A stretch of 64,000 nucleotides of DNA from Limnobaculum allomyrinae (GCF_016649425.1 NZ_JADRCR010000001.1:248001-312000), one strand, 5' to 3'. Shown: positions 38,138-48,544, counted from the stretch's first letter. Numbers and translations are program-made. The notes: generated from the letters alone by a model not told the origin.

Positions 38138-39718
38138 TTACTCATTATCAATAGCTTCTGTATTTTCAGCAGTACGGGATGGCTGGCTTAGGCCATATTC
38201 TCTGAGTTTATTAGCTATCGCCGTATGGGATACCCCTAAACGTTTCGCCAGCTTACGGGTACTTGGGTAGCTGCTATACAACTGAGTTAATACTGAACAT
38301 TCAAAACGTTTACAGATCTCATCCAGGCTGCCATCCATAACGTTATTATTCAGCATCATTTCCGCTGACACTTCAGGCAATACAATATCTTTAACCTGTA
38401 GCTCATTGCCTTCCAACTGAGTAAAACTCCGATAAAGAATGTTTTTCAGTTGTCTGACGTTACCCGGCCAGCCGTATTGAGTTAATAATGGTGTTAAATC
38501 CGGAGCCAATTTAGGACGATGAACGCCGAGCTGATCGGCGAACAGCGTAATAAATTGCTCGGCCAACGGCATGATGTCGGAAACACGTTCCCGTAACGGA
38601 GGGATCGTTAACGTTAGTACGTTCAGGCGATAGTAGAGATCCTCTCTGAATAAGCCTTGGCTGACCAAATTAAACAGACTTTTCTGCGTTGCGCAAATCA
38701 CACGTACATCCACATATACTTCCTGATCTTCACCCACCCGCCGGAAAGTGCCATCATTCAGGAAACGTAATAATTTTGCCTGCATGGTTGGTGACATTTC
38801 ACTGATATTATCCAGCAGAACTGAACCACCATTCGCCTGTTCAAAAAATCCTTTCTTGCTTTCAACCTGCGCGCTTCCCGCATGGCCAAACAGCTCACTT
38901 TCCACCACATCATCAGGTAAAGAGGCGCAGTTAATTGCCAAAAACGGCTTATCCCGGCGAGCGCTGCGAACGTGGCAAGCCTGAGCTAAAACATCTTTAC
39001 CGGTTCCGGTATCGCCAATAATTAGCAAAGGAACATCCAGCATTGCCAATTTATTGGCCTGCTCTATCAGCAGTTTCATTTTGCTGCTGATGGCAACGAT
39101 ATGACCAAATGCATTGTTATCCGCTACGTTCTTATTCTGTAGTTGACGCCCTATTCTGGCAGCGGACTTGAGAACAATAACTGCACCGGTCACATTTTTT
39201 GGTTGTTGATCGTCATCACTCTGATAGATAGGTGTGATATCCATCAGGTAATCCTGACCGCGAATAATAGCTCGTTCCGAATGGGGAACGATATTTTCCC
39301 CTTCCAAATGACGCAGGAAGTTATAGCCACTTAACAGGCTGGATGCGGTCTGAGTAAGAATTCTCTCCTCTGAAAGGCCAAACAGCATCAGTGCCGCATG
39401 GTTCGCCAGGTCGATCCGCCCTTTCAAATCGATAGAGATCACCGGTTCAGGTAGAGATTCCAGTAGCGCTCTCAATGCGTGTAAGCGCTGTTCTGAAGGC
39501 ATGTAGGAGACGGTGCGAACATCGGTTACGCCAGTAATCCGTCGAATGTTCACCATTAATGCACTGAATACATCAAAATCAATAGAGGAAAAATTAAGGT
39601 AGATCTTGCCACTGACATCAATTTCGATGCCCCGTAGATCAAGATTGCGGGCAACCAGCAAATCAAGTAGTTCACGGGTTAATCCCAGACGATCTTCGCA
39701 GAGGACTTCAAGACGCAT
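38138..39718 (-). CDS. tyrR: TyrR, aromatic amino acid regulator
   Basis: 526 residues (E. coli 513). ACT domain about 1-70 (ligand binding), PAS about 78-190, AAA+ core about 205-430 with Walker A GDTGTGKD at 235-242, and C-terminal HTH RKLAKRLGVSHTAIANKLREYGL. TyrR controls aroF, tyrP, mtr and others with Tyr, Phe or Trp. Two features are notable. The GAFTGA loop is absent, normal for TyrR. The Walker B reads LLDNISEM: Asp303 is followed by Asn304, where the E. coli protein has Glu (codon at 38807-38809). The change is unusual for an AAA+ ATPase. Confidence 0.96.
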   Translation of the reverse strand: MRLEVLCEDRLGLTRELLDLLVARNLDLRGIEIDVSGKIYLNFSSIDFDVFSALMVNIRRITGVTDVRTVSYMPSEQRLHALRALLESLPEPVISIDLKGRIDLANHAALMLFGLSEERILTQTASSLLSGYNFLRHLEGENIVPHSERAIIRGQDYLMDITPIYQSDDDQQPKNVTGAVIVLKSAARIGRQLQNKNVADNNAFGHIVAISSKMKLLIEQANKLAMLDVPLLIIGDTGTGKDVLAQACHVRSARRDKPFLAINCASLPDDVVESELFGHAGSAQVESKKGFFEQANGGSVLLDNISEMSPTMQAKLLRFLNDGTFRRVGEDQEVYVDVRVICATQKSLFNLVSQGLFREDLYYRLNVLTLTIPPLRERVSDIMPLAEQFITLFADQLGVHRPKLAPDLTPLLTQYGWPGNVRQLKNILYRSFTQLEGNELQVKDIVLPEVSAEMMLNNNVMDGSLDEICKRFECSVLTQLYSSYPSTRKLAKRLGVSHTAIANKLREYGLSQPSRTAENTEAIDNE

Positions 39719-40019
39719 TGTGAATAGCCTTGTTTAACGAGCACGCGGTAACGATTGTTGTCCCTATCATACCCGTAGAGCCGGTTCAGATGAAGAGGAG
39801 TGTCACAAAAAGTTGACAGGTTTAACAGAAACTCATTGGATACACTCAACCATGGTCATCAATAACGCCGTTTTACGATTTAGTCAGGCTTTTCAAGGCA
39901 TAGTATAAAGAATAATCGGCTAAAATAATCATTTGCCTGTTTCATTTAACAATAAACAATGATTAAGTAACATTTCCTTAAACATATCCCCTCTAAAAAT
40001 AGAAAAAAGAGAATAGCGA
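39719..40019. other. Divergent intergenic region tyrR | metY
   Basis: 301 bases with no supported ORF. I looked for MetJ boxes (AGACGTCT) and TyrR boxes (TGTAAA-N6-TTTACA) and found no convincing copy. Confidence 0.4.
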
Positions 40020-41291
40020 ATGAAAGACGCAACACTAGCCCTGCATCATGGATTTCAAAGCGATCCAACGACCAAATCTGTTGCTGTACCCATCTATCAA
40101 ACGGTTGCTTATGAGTTTGACAATGCTCAGCACGGTGCCGATCTGTTCAATCTGGCGGTACCTGGCAACATCTATACCCGAATAATGAATCCAACCAATG
40201 ATATTTTAGAAAAGCGCATGGCGGCCCTTGAAGGCGGTATCGCAGGACTCGTGGTTTCTGCCGGTAGTGCGGCTATCAGTTATGCTATCCAGACTCTGGC
40301 TCAGGCAGGAGACAATATTGTCAGTACACCACAGCTGTATGGGGGTACTTATACTCTGTTTGCCCATATGCTGCCCGGTTTTGGTATCAATGTGAAATTT
40401 GCCCGTGATGACTCCCCACAGGCAATCGCTGAGCTTATCGATGACAATACCAAAGCAGTATATTGCGAAAGCATTGGCAACCCAGCAGGAAACATTGTCG
40501 ACATTGAAGGACTGGCAAAGGTTGCTCACGACCGTGGCGTTCCGTTGATCGTGGATAACACCGTAGCCTCTCCGGTACTGTGTAAACCAATACAGTTTGG
40601 TGCTGATATTGTTGTTCACTCAATTACCAAATATGTTGGTGGTCATGGTAATTCATTGGGTGGTGCCATTATCGATTCCGGCAACTTCCCGTGGGAAAAG
40701 TATCAACAGCGATTCCCGATGTTCACTACGCCGGAAGCGGCCTATCACGGTGTCGTCTACACCGAAAGTTTTGGTGCTGCGGCCTTTATTGCCCGCGCCA
40801 GAACCGTTCCTTTACGTAACTGTGGTGCCGCCCTTTCGCCCATGAATGCGTTCTTACTATTGCAGGGGCTTGAAACCTTATCACTGCGTATGGAACGTCA
40901 TGTAGAAAACGCCAGAAAAGTTGCCGACTACTTAAAACAGCATCATAAGGTTGCCTGGGTCAGTTACGCCGGTCTGCCAGACCATCCTCATTATCCATTA
41001 GCACAAAAGTATATGAATGGCACCCCTTCCGCTATTCTCTCTTTCGGCCTGAAAGACGGCTATTCTGCCGGCGTAAAATTCTATGATGCGCTGCAAATCT
41101 TTAAACGTTTAGTGAATATTGGTGATGCCAAATCTTTGGCCTGTCATCCTGCATCAACGACTCATCGACAAATGTCTGAAGAAGAGCAAGCCAAAGCCGG
41201 TGTTAAGCCAGAGATGATCCGTTTATCTATTGGTATTGAAGCCATTGAGGATATTCTGGCCGATCTGGAACAAGCACTGAACGCCGGATAG
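40020..41291 (+). CDS. metY: O-acetylhomoserine sulfhydrylase (MetY)
   Basis: 423 residues of the Cys/Met-metabolism PLP family. PLP lysine Lys204 in SITKYVGG, phosphate site SAGSAAISYAIQTLA, and the family pattern YTRIMNPTND. The length and AMHHG-style start (LALHHGFQSDPTTKSVAVPIYQTV) fit O-acetylhomoserine aminocarboxypropyltransferase. It would make homocysteine from O-acetylhomoserine and sulfide, bypassing cystathionine. E. coli has no MetY, so this is a lineage difference. Single-gene unit with a terminator. Confidence 0.87.
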   Translation: MKDATLALHHGFQSDPTTKSVAVPIYQTVAYEFDNAQHGADLFNLAVPGNIYTRIMNPTNDILEKRMAALEGGIAGLVVSAGSAAISYAIQTLAQAGDNIVSTPQLYGGTYTLFAHMLPGFGINVKFARDDSPQAIAELIDDNTKAVYCESIGNPAGNIVDIEGLAKVAHDRGVPLIVDNTVASPVLCKPIQFGADIVVHSITKYVGGHGNSLGGAIIDSGNFPWEKYQQRFPMFTTPEAAYHGVVYTESFGAAAFIARARTVPLRNCGAALSPMNAFLLLQGLETLSLRMERHVENARKVADYLKQHHKVAWVSYAGLPDHPHYPLAQKYMNGTPSAILSFGLKDGYSAGVKFYDALQIFKRLVNIGDAKSLACHPASTTHRQMSEEEQAKAGVKPEMIRLSIGIEAIEDILADLEQALNAG

Positions 41292-41313
41292 TCGTTAATC
41301 GCATCATAAGAAA

Positions 41314-41347
41314 AAAGGCGGCGCCATAAATAATGGGTGCCGCCTTT
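41314..41347. terminator. Bidirectional terminator metY | ycjF
   Basis: Stem AAAGGCGGCGCC / GGTGCCGCCTTT (one G-T pair) with a 10-base loop, T-run on both strands. Confidence 0.82.
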
Positions 41348-41370
41348 CTTATTTGGAAAATCCGCCTTGA

Positions 41371-42429
41371 TTATTTACGACTTCCGCCTTTCGGCAGTTT
41401 ACTTTTTATCTGAGCAATCAGTTGGGTACGGAAATCCCCTAACCGTGGCTTATCATCGTCCATCCAAGGTAATGGACGGCATAACTCCATGGCTTTTATG
41501 CCAAGACGAGCAGTCAATAAACCGGCACCAATTCCCTGCGCAGCACGGGTAGATAATCTGGCGGTAATGTCCTGAGAAATCCAGTCCATTCCTACCTCGC
41601 GAATTAATTCGGTAGCCCCGGCAAAGGCGATATTGAGCATAACCAGTTTAAACAGTCGGATACGACTAAAATAACCTAGCTGGATACCATAAATACTGGC
41701 GATGCGATTAATCAGTCTAATATTACGCCAGGCAATAAATGCCATATCAACAATGGCCAGCGGACTGACAGCAATCATCAAGGCCGATTCCGCAGCAGAA
41801 CTACTGATTTCACGACGAGCCTGTTGATCCAGCACTGGCTGAACTAATTTGGCATACAGCGAAACCACTTCCCGATCGTTTTGTGTTTCATGCAAAGAGG
41901 CCTGCCAGCGTTGTAATGCCGGATGGCTTTTATCAATCCCCGCCTGAACAGCCAGCTTTTCACAAAACTCACGTCCTTTGCCCAAGGCGTGACTGTGTAA
42001 CAGTTCTCTGGCGATATCCCGTTCTTCCGCTCGTTCGCGCAGGCGATATAAACGACGCCATTCGGTTATCACTGAGCCAACACCGGCTACAACAATAATT
42101 GCGCCGGCACTATAAGCCCCCAGCGTAATCCATTCGTGATTCTGAATTGCATCAGAAATACGATAAATCCCCTGAGCCACTACGCTAATGCCAAACACTC
42201 CCAGCCCAAAAGTGACCATTTTACGCCACAGGCTAGTTTTTGGCTTAAGGGCATTCATAATAATGCCTTCAGCTTCGCCTTCTTCCTGCTCCTCTTCCAG
42301 TTCAGGTGCGGTAGGAAAGAAGTTTTCTGCCTCTTGCTGGTTAAACTGCAAGTTGCTGCGTAAAACAGGCTCTTTTTCATCCAACAGTGGCTCATCAAAG
42401 GTGATGCGCCCTTTTATTGGCTGGTTCAT
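41371..42429 (-). CDS. ycjF: YcjF, TIGR01620-family inner membrane protein
   Basis: 352 residues (E. coli 353). The first ~70 residues are polar and Glu-rich, then two hydrophobic helices ([19 protein letters not shown] and [21 protein letters not shown]), followed by a helical region; the late segment [24 protein letters not shown] is well conserved in the family. Function unknown; linked to the Psp response by its operon. The ATG overlaps the ycjX stop by four bases (ATGA). Confidence 0.94.
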   Translation of the reverse strand: MNQPIKGRITFDEPLLDEKEPVLRSNLQFNQQEAENFFPTAPELEEEQEEGEAEGIIMNALKPKTSLWRKMVTFGLGVFGISVVAQGIYRISDAIQNHEWITLGAYSAGAIIVVAGVGSVITEWRRLYRLRERAEERDIARELLHSHALGKGREFCEKLAVQAGIDKSHPALQRWQASLHETQNDREVVSLYAKLVQPVLDQQARREISSSAAESALMIAVSPLAIVDMAFIAWRNIRLINRIASIYGIQLGYFSRIRLFKLVMLNIAFAGATELIREVGMDWISQDITARLSTRAAQGIGAGLLTARLGIKAMELCRPLPWMDDDKPRLGDFRTQLIAQIKSKLPKGGSRK

Positions 42430-43823
42430 TTAAGCTTATCTCCTAACAAAAACTCCATAACGGCATCTAAACGAATATGAGGTAGTGGCGTGTCTACACT
42501 CATTGGCTTAGGCCTGAATTGATCAAAGTGAAAATCTTGCTGTTGCCAGAAAGACGGTTCCGGTAAACGAGCCGGTACCTCACCGGGATAGACGGTTAAT
42601 GGTTGACCATCCTCCAGGCGGTAACCTTTCAGAGCCGGCAGGCGATTTCCCTGATGTTCAATCATACCGCTATCTGTTGCCTGTATTGATGCCAGGCCTA
42701 CACAATCCATACTGATGCCTTCAAATGCCGCATTCTGCCATGCTTCTTGTACCAGCTGTTGTAGCAGAGAGACCAAATTAGCGTGCTGATCCGGTGTAAT
42801 GTGGTCAGCTTTGCTGGCCGCAAACATCAACTTATCAATACAGGGAGAAAACAGACGCCGGAACAAAGAGCGTTGACCATAGTGGAAACTCTGCATTAAC
42901 TGCGTCAAAGCCAGTCGCATATCGTTAAATGCCTGTGGGCCGTTATTTAACGGTTGCAGGCAATCCACCAGCACAATCTGGCGATCAAACTTCATGAAGT
43001 GATCGCGATAGAAACCTTTTACTACATGCTGACAATAGTAATCATAGCGAGCTTTCAGCATTCCCCAATTGGTTCGCTTATCAGCCTGCGCCAGTCGGGA
43101 TTCATTTTGTGGATTAATCTCTGGCCATGGGAAAAACTGTAATGCCGGAGCACCGGCTAAATCGCCGGGTAACACAAATCTACCCGGTTGAATAAAATGC
43201 AGCCCTTCCTGCTTACAACGCAGCAAATAGTCACAATAGGCTTGAGCTATATCCGCCAATAAATTCTCATCAACCGGCCCTAACGGATCGCATTTAGCGC
43301 AAAGTTCAAGCCAGGGTTTTGCCCATTCGGCACGCTCTCCCTGCCGAATGCTGTTCATTTGATGAGACCATTCCAGATAATTTTGTTCCAGCATGGGTAA
43401 ATCTAATAGCCACTCACCCGGATAATCGACAATTTCCAGATAGAGTGTGGAATGGCTGGTAAAGTGGCGTATCAAAGAATCATTGGAACGAAAACGCAGC
43501 GCTAACTGAATTTCACTAACGCCACGAGTTGGCGTTGGCCAACTCGCCGGTGAGCCATACAGCGATGCCAGTCCTTCATCGTAGGTAAAACGCGGAATCC
43601 CAAAATCTTTCTGTGGAATTCGTTTTACTCCCAGCAATCGCTCTTCTCGTACAGCGGAAAACAGAGGCAAACGGGCGCCATTATTCACATTCAAAAGTTG
43701 GTTAACAAACGCGGTAATAAATGCCGTTTTTCCGCTACGGCTAAGCCCAGTGACCGCCAGTCTTAAGTGACGATCCAACCCGCGGTTAACCAACGAATTT
43801 ATTTCATTTTGCAGTCGTTTCAT
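42426..43823 (-). CDS. ycjX: YcjX, P-loop NTPase (DUF463)
   Basis: 465 residues from the ATG at 43823, which gives the family start [15 protein letters not shown]; an upstream start would only read through pspD. P-loop GLSRSGKT at 26-33, and long conserved blocks [20 protein letters not shown] and [18 protein letters not shown]. It is a GTP-binding-like ATPase expressed with the Psp genes and proposed to act in membrane stress. The first 20 bases overlap the end of pspD, so the two are coupled. No GTP-specificity motif (NKxD) is obvious. Confidence 0.95.
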   Translation of the reverse strand: MKRLQNEINSLVNRGLDRHLRLAVTGLSRSGKTAFITAFVNQLLNVNNGARLPLFSAVREERLLGVKRIPQKDFGIPRFTYDEGLASLYGSPASWPTPTRGVSEIQLALRFRSNDSLIRHFTSHSTLYLEIVDYPGEWLLDLPMLEQNYLEWSHQMNSIRQGERAEWAKPWLELCAKCDPLGPVDENLLADIAQAYCDYLLRCKQEGLHFIQPGRFVLPGDLAGAPALQFFPWPEINPQNESRLAQADKRTNWGMLKARYDYYCQHVVKGFYRDHFMKFDRQIVLVDCLQPLNNGPQAFNDMRLALTQLMQSFHYGQRSLFRRLFSPCIDKLMFAASKADHITPDQHANLVSLLQQLVQEAWQNAAFEGISMDCVGLASIQATDSGMIEHQGNRLPALKGYRLEDGQPLTVYPGEVPARLPEPSFWQQQDFHFDQFRPKPMSVDTPLPHIRLDAVMEFLLGDKLK

Positions 43824-44034
43824 CCGAACCCTTTTTAAAGCGCCAGGCAATGGAACCAAACACTTTTCTTAACAGTGGCTCACCAAACATGACCAGTAAC
43901 AGTCGAACCGGTCGCCATAATTTGCTTTTTAACAGGAATGATAGCACTAACGCCGGAGCATAAGAGCGGCCAAAGAACAATATTATCGTGATTAGCGGTT
44001 GAATAAGAGCCTGCAGTTTAGCTGACTTTTGCAT
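43804..44034 (-). CDS. pspD: PspD, phage shock protein D
   Basis: 76 residues (E. coli 73). A hydrophobic helix (IQPLITIILFFGRSYAPALVLSFLL) with a basic C-terminal tail. PspD is an inner-membrane-associated Psp protein of unclear role. AGGAAC is six bases before the ATG. It is separated from pspC by about 130 bases. Confidence 0.9.
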   Translation of the reverse strand: MQKSAKLQALIQPLITIILFFGRSYAPALVLSFLLKSKLWRPVRLLLVMFGEPLLRKVFGSIAWRFKKGSDETTAK

Positions 44035-44161
44035 GATTGTTCCTGAATCTCTTGGGTTATGCTATCTCATCGGAAGATGATGACATGTCGATGCGAGCTT
44101 CCCTGAACAGAGGGTTGCCCGCATTGTATGAAGATAATGACCGTAACTTATAATGCCGTTA

Positions 44162-44506
44162 TTACAGGCGACGAAATCGACTTTCCACCTGAAAAGTCTC
44201 AGAGGTCAAATAACGTTCCAGATCGCGCAGACGCTGTTCGCTGGCTGCCAGTTCTTGTTCAACTTGCTTCATTCGCTGGCGGGCAGGAATTCGGCTATGC
44301 AAGTTTGCTTCTTCGACCGGTGCACTTTCCAAAAAGAACACCATGGTGAAATAGACCACGACAGTGACAAAGAAGAAACCAAACACTAATGCTAACAGGG
44401 CTAAAATTCTAACCACCAGTACCGGAATGCCCAGATAACGCGCAATTCCCGCACATACGCCGCTAATCATGCCTTCATCAGGAATACGATACAGTTTATT
44501 GTTCAT
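44162..44506 (-). CDS. pspC: PspC, membrane stress sensor
   Basis: 114 residues (E. coli 119). N-terminal PspC domain with the conserved ISGVCAGIARYLGIPVLVVRI start, then a hydrophobic helix (ILALLALVFGFFFVTVVVYFTMVFF) and a C-terminal coiled region (RMKQVEQELAASEQRLRDLE). With PspB it detects envelope damage and recruits PspA, releasing PspF. The ATG overlaps the pspB stop by one base (TAATG). Confidence 0.95.
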   Translation of the reverse strand: MNNKLYRIPDEGMISGVCAGIARYLGIPVLVVRILALLALVFGFFFVTVVVYFTMVFFLESAPVEEANLHSRIPARQRMKQVEQELAASEQRLRDLERYLTSETFQVESRFRRL

Positions 44507-44739
44507 TAACGTTGTCTCCAGTTTGGATGTTCTTCATCCAAAATAGCTTCCAGAGTCTGAATGCGGTCACGCATTCTTTGCGCTTCATCAGTAAGTTTTG
44601 CTAACCGTTGCATATCTTGCTGATTTAATTGCCCACCATCGCTCTGCTTTCCACGGTAGTGCAACCAGAGCCAGATAGGGACAACAAACAAGATAAATAT
44701 TGTCAGCGGTATGGCAAGTAAACCCAGTAGCCAACTCAT
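44506..44739 (-). CDS. pspB: PspB, membrane stress sensor
   Basis: 77 residues (E. coli 74). One N-terminal membrane helix (LLGLLAIPLTIFILFVVPIWLWLHY), then a coiled-coil tail (DMQRLAKLTDEAQRMRDRIQTLEAILDEEHPNWR) ending in the family's HPNWR. It partners PspC at the inner membrane. Confidence 0.96.
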   Translation of the reverse strand: MSWLLGLLAIPLTIFILFVVPIWLWLHYRGKQSDGGQLNQQDMQRLAKLTDEAQRMRDRIQTLEAILDEEHPNWRQR

Positions 44740-44771
44740 TGATATTCCTTCTTATCTAGAATTCTTAGATT

Positions 44772-44802
44772 GTCGCTTATCCATACCTTCTGAATAAGCG
44801 AC
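44772..44802 (-). other. Hairpin between pspA and pspB
   Basis: Perfect 9-base stem GTCGCTTAT / ATAAGCGAC with a 13-base loop in the 81-base gap. No T-tract follows, so it probably attenuates read-through or protects the pspA mRNA, helping PspA exceed PspB/C. Confidence 0.55.
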
Positions 44803-44820
44803 CTCATCAGCCTGTTATGA

Positions 44821-45492
44821 TTAGGCGTCTTTGTTCATATTCATTTTAGCTTTCAGGGCCGCTAATTCATTATCAATTTGCTCGTTAACTTTCAGCTCGG
44901 TGAACTCCTGACTCAGGCTCTTCGACTTACCGAAACCAACGCTTTGCCCTTCCGCTTCCATGTGATCAATGCGACGCTCAAACTGTTCAAAACGCGCCAT
45001 TGCTGCGTCAATTTTACCACTGTCCAGTTGACGACGAACATCACGTGAAGAACTGGCTGCCTGATGGCGTAAGGTTAATGCCTGCTGGCGAGCACGAGTT
45101 TCACTCAGTTTCGCTTCCAACTCACCAATTTCGTTACGCATACGATCAAGAGTTTCATTGACGATAGTCAGTTCGGACTGTAACACTGCGACCAAATCCG
45201 CAACTTTCTGCTTTTCAATCAGTGCAGCACGAGCCAGGTCTTCTTTATCTTTACGTAATGCCAGTTCAGCTTTCTCTTGCCATTCAGCTTGTTGAGCCTC
45301 CCCTTGTTCAATACGGCGAGATAATTGTTTTTTCTCTGCCAGTGCACGAGCTGATGTTGAGCGAATCTCTACCAGTGTGTCTTCCATTTCCTGAATCATC
45401 AGGCGAACCATTTTTTGTGGATCTTCAGCCTTCTCTAATAAGCTGCTGATGTTAGCGTTTACGATATCAGCGAAACGAGAAAAAATACCCAT
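44821..45492 (-). CDS. pspA: PspA, ESCRT-III-like membrane-protecting effector
   Basis: 223 residues (E. coli 222) from the ATG at 45492 (GAGGAT upstream), giving [28 protein letters not shown], the known family start. It is almost entirely helical coiled coil. The N-terminal amphipathic helix binds stressed membranes; free PspA also binds and inhibits PspF. It is transcribed divergently from pspF with a sigma-54 promoter. Confidence 0.97.
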   Translation of the reverse strand: MGIFSRFADIVNANISSLLEKAEDPQKMVRLMIQEMEDTLVEIRSTSARALAEKKQLSRRIEQGEAQQAEWQEKAELALRKDKEDLARAALIEKQKVADLVAVLQSELTIVNETLDRMRNEIGELEAKLSETRARQQALTLRHQAASSSRDVRRQLDSGKIDAAMARFEQFERRIDHMEAEGQSVGFGKSKSLSQEFTELKVNEQIDNELAALKAKMNMNKDA

Positions 45493-45569
45493 GGTTATAT
45501 CCTCTTCTACATAGTGGTTAATCAATTAACTGGCATGTACTGCCATTCATGTTAGTTACCATAGATATA

Positions 45570-45584
45570 TCAAGAAGCGTGCCA
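45570..45584 (-). promoter_or_regulatory. Sigma-54 promoter of the pspA operon
   Basis: On the minus strand TGGCACG-CTTC-TTGA: a perfect -24 element with the usual 4-5 base spacer and a -12 element of TTGA rather than TTGC. About 78 bases upstream of the pspA ATG. AT-rich DNA between it and pspF (around 45590-45690) would hold the IHF and PspF sites. Confidence 0.65.
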
Positions 45585-45692
45585 ACTTTTAAAATTTTTT
45601 AATCCTATGATTTTAAAGTAATTTAATTTTTGTTGCTATTTACATGCAAAAAATGGTTTGATGAAAAAAACCAACTATTGGCGAAATTAACC

Positions 45693-46700
45693 ATGACTGA
45701 CGTTATAGATAATATTATTGGTGAAGCAAACAGTTTTATTGAGGTGCTTGAACAAGCATCTCAAGTGGCTCCGTTAACCAAACCGGTGTTAATTATTGGT
45801 GAGCGCGGTACAGGTAAAGAGTTGATAGCTCATCGTCTGCATTATTTATCCAAACGCTGGCAAGGCCCTTTTATATCACTTAACTGTGCCGCATTGAGCG
45901 ATACGCTTCTGGACTCAGAACTGTTTGGTCATGAAGCGGGGGCATTTACCGGCGCACAACGTAGACATTTGGGGCGTTTTGAACGTGCTGATGGCGGTAC
46001 GCTGTTTTTAGACGAACTGGCAAATGCCCCAATGCTGGTTCAGGAAAAACTATTGCGGGTAATTGAGTACGGCCAGTTAGAACGGGTTGGCGGCACCCAA
46101 CCTCTGCAGGTTGATGTTCGCCTGGTTTGTGCCACCAATGAAGATTTACCTGCGATGGCAAAAGCCGGTAAGTTTCGTGCCGACCTGCTTGATCGCCTGG
46201 CATTTGATGTCATTAACCTGCCTCCGTTACGGGAACGTCGTCAGGACATTATGTTACTGGCCGATAACTTTGCGATCCAAATGTGCCGAGAGCTGGAATA
46301 CCCTTTCTTTCCCGGCTTTACTCCCCAGGCGGTTGAAACTTTAATGAACTACAGCTGGCCAGGAAATATTCGTGAATTAAAGAATGTGGTAGAACGTTCG
46401 GTTTATCGCCATGGGGAAAATGAAATGCCTTTAGATAACATTATTATCGACCCCTTTATACGCCTCTCCACGAATATTGACTCAGAGAAATTGTCGGTCA
46501 CAAGCAATGACAGACTTGACTCTGAACTACCCGCATTACCTCTCGACCTAAAACAGTGGTTATCCCAACAGGAACAATCAATGATAACCAAAGCACTGGA
46601 ACAGTCCCAATATAACCAACGGCAGGCAGCCAGGTTATTAGGTCTTAGCTATCACCAGCTAAGAGGAATGCTACGCAAGAATGAGCAAGACAAACAGTGA
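45693..46700 (+). CDS. pspF: PspF, sigma-54 enhancer-binding activator
   Basis: 335 residues from the ATG at 45693; the frame is open upstream but the family's GEANSFIEVLE follows only eight residues after this start. Walker A GERGTGKE at 36-43, the sigma-54 contact loop GAFTGA at 83-88, Walker B LFLDE at 104-108, and a C-terminal Fis-type HTH (NQRQAARLLGLSYHQLRGML). It has no receiver domain, as in E. coli. It drives the pspA operon when PspA is titrated away. Confidence 0.96.
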   Translation: MTDVIDNIIGEANSFIEVLEQASQVAPLTKPVLIIGERGTGKELIAHRLHYLSKRWQGPFISLNCAALSDTLLDSELFGHEAGAFTGAQRRHLGRFERADGGTLFLDELANAPMLVQEKLLRVIEYGQLERVGGTQPLQVDVRLVCATNEDLPAMAKAGKFRADLLDRLAFDVINLPPLRERRQDIMLLADNFAIQMCRELEYPFFPGFTPQAVETLMNYSWPGNIRELKNVVERSVYRHGENEMPLDNIIIDPFIRLSTNIDSEKLSVTSNDRLDSELPALPLDLKQWLSQQEQSMITKALEQSQYNQRQAARLLGLSYHQLRGMLRKNEQDKQ

Positions 46701-46754
46701 CAATGCTCAGTTTTCAGACAGTTTTCGCATAATTGCTATACGGTTATAACGAAA

Positions 46755-46770
46755 CATTGCTTAAGCAATG
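46755..46770. promoter_or_regulatory. CATTGCTTAAGCAATG palindrome before the sapA promoter
   Basis: Perfect 16-base palindrome ending eight bases upstream of the sapA -35 element. A CTAAGCATTG near-copy follows at once. It could be an operator or the weak end of pspF. Confidence 0.45.
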
Positions 46771-46777
46771 CTAAGCA

Positions 46778-46806
46778 TTGGGATGACGGCTATACTCCTG
46801 TATAAT
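46778..46806 (+). promoter_or_regulatory. sapA operon promoter
   Basis: -35 TTGGGA (46778-46783), 17-base spacer, -10 TATAAT (46801-46806) with TG just before it. Confidence 0.65.
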
Positions 46807-46843
46807 CGATAACTTGAACTATATATCAAAGAATCCTTTATAT

Positions 46844-48544
46844 ATGCGCGGTTTAAAAATTGGGGCGTTGCTCTGTGCCGGTTTTCTTCTTCCAGCATGG
46901 GCAGCACCAACCGGGAAACTGGAAACGCCACCCTTGATTACCACTCCGGGATCGACAACGGCGGTGGTACCATCAAAGCCTGCTCAGCCCGATATTCGTC
47001 AGAGCGGTTTTGTTTATTGCGTCAGCGGTGTTGTTGATAGCTTCAACCCACAAATAGCTAATGGCGGCGTGATGATTGATACCATTGCCGCTCAGTTATA
47101 CGACCGCTTGTTAGATGTTGACCCTTATACCTATCGATTGATTCCCGAACTGGCCGAACGTTGGGAAAGTCTGAACAATGGTGCAACTTACCGTTTCCAC
47201 CTGCGCAAAGGAGTAACATTCCAAACCACTGAGTGGTTCGCCCCAACCCGCACCATGAATGCTGATGATGTAGTATTCAGTTTCAGCAGAATCTTTAATG
47301 CTGAAGCGCCTTATCATATGGTAAATGGTGGGCATTATCCTTATTTCGACAGCATGCAGTTTTCTGACTCGGTAAAAAGTATTCGTAAAGTTAATGACTA
47401 TACCGTCGATATTGAACTGCATAATGCGGATGCCTCTTTCCTTTGGCATCTGGCTACCCACTATGCCCCTGTTCTTTCGGCTGAATATGCAAATAATCTG
47501 ACTCGCGCAGGAATGCAGGAACGTATCGATCGCCAACCAGTAGGCACGGGGCCTTTTCTGTTAAATGAGTATCATCCCGGGCAATTTGTTCGCTTGTACC
47601 GTAATAAAGATTACTGGCGTGGCTCACCTAAAATGCAGCAGGTGGTCATTGATTTAGGCGCTGGAGGCACCGGTCGGTTATCGAAACTACTTACCGGTGA
47701 ATGTGATGTTTTAGCTTACCCGGCTGCCAGTCAGCTTTCTATCTTGCGTGATGATCCTCGTTTGCGTATTTCGCTACGTACCGGTATGAATGTGGCCTAT
47801 CTGGCGTTTAATACCGGCAAGGCGCCGTTCAACGATCGTCGGGTACGTCATGCGATTGCACTCGCCATCAATAACCCGCGTCTGATGCAATCAATTTATT
47901 ATGGCACCGCTGAGACAGCCTCATCGATTCTTCCCCGGACATCATGGGCTTATGACAATGAATCAGAAATTACAGAATACAATATCGAGAAGTCTAAACA
48001 GTTATTAAAAGAAGCGGGGGTGAATAACCTTCGGTTACACCTTTGGGTACCGACTGCCTCTCAGGCTTATAATCCCAGCCCGCTGAAAACGGCAGAATTG
48101 CTTCAGGCAGATCTGGCCAAAGTAAATATTAAGGTCACGATTGTTCCCGTTGAGGGGCGTTTTCAGGAGCTTCGCCTTAGCGATGATGCTCACGATCTAA
48201 CGTTAACTGGTTGGGCCACCGACAGCAACGATCCTGATAGTTTTTTCCGGCCGCTACTGAGTTGTGCCGGTATTGAGTCACAAACTAACTACGCCCGTTG
48301 GTGTAATCAAGAGTTCGATCAGTTGTTATCTAAAGGGGTAACTTCTCAGGATCTTTCCATGCGAATTGAGACTTATACTAAAGCTCAAAAGATTCTGGCG
48401 GAAGAGCTGCCCGTTCTGCCACTGGCCTCTTCATTAAGAATTCAGGCTTATCGATACGATATTAAAGGACTGGTCTTGAGTCCTCTGGGCAACGTTTCAT
48501 TTGCCGGCGTGTATCGGGAAAAATCAGAGACGAATAATAAATGA
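46844..48544 (+). CDS. sapA: SapA, periplasmic peptide-binding protein
   Basis: 566 residues from the ATG at 46844 (in-frame TTG at 46814 is less likely). Signal peptide ends near LPAWAA; a 30-residue Pro/Thr-rich stretch then precedes the SBP_bac_5 body, longer than in E. coli SapA. The family segments [22 protein letters not shown]-like [15 protein letters not shown] and [21 protein letters not shown] are clear. SapA is the binding component of a transporter that protects against antimicrobial peptides. The last ATGA overlaps sapB. Confidence 0.95.
   Translation: MRGLKIGALLCAGFLLPAWAAPTGKLETPPLITTPGSTTAVVPSKPAQPDIRQSGFVYCVSGVVDSFNPQIANGGVMIDTIAAQLYDRLLDVDPYTYRLIPELAERWESLNNGATYRFHLRKGVTFQTTEWFAPTRTMNADDVVFSFSRIFNAEAPYHMVNGGHYPYFDSMQFSDSVKSIRKVNDYTVDIELHNADASFLWHLATHYAPVLSAEYANNLTRAGMQERIDRQPVGTGPFLLNEYHPGQFVRLYRNKDYWRGSPKMQQVVIDLGAGGTGRLSKLLTGECDVLAYPAASQLSILRDDPRLRISLRTGMNVAYLAFNTGKAPFNDRRVRHAIALAINNPRLMQSIYYGTAETASSILPRTSWAYDNESEITEYNIEKSKQLLKEAGVNNLRLHLWVPTASQAYNPSPLKTAELLQADLAKVNIKVTIVPVEGRFQELRLSDDAHDLTLTGWATDSNDPDSFFRPLLSCAGIESQTNYARWCNQEFDQLLSKGVTSQDLSMRIETYTKAQKILAEELPVLPLASSLRIQAYRYDIKGLVLSPLGNVSFAGVYREKSETNNK

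Noticed and set aside
38138-39718. Missing GAFTGA loop in TyrR
   Set aside because: TyrR proteins in general lack the sigma-54 contact loop; only the Walker-B change was kept.
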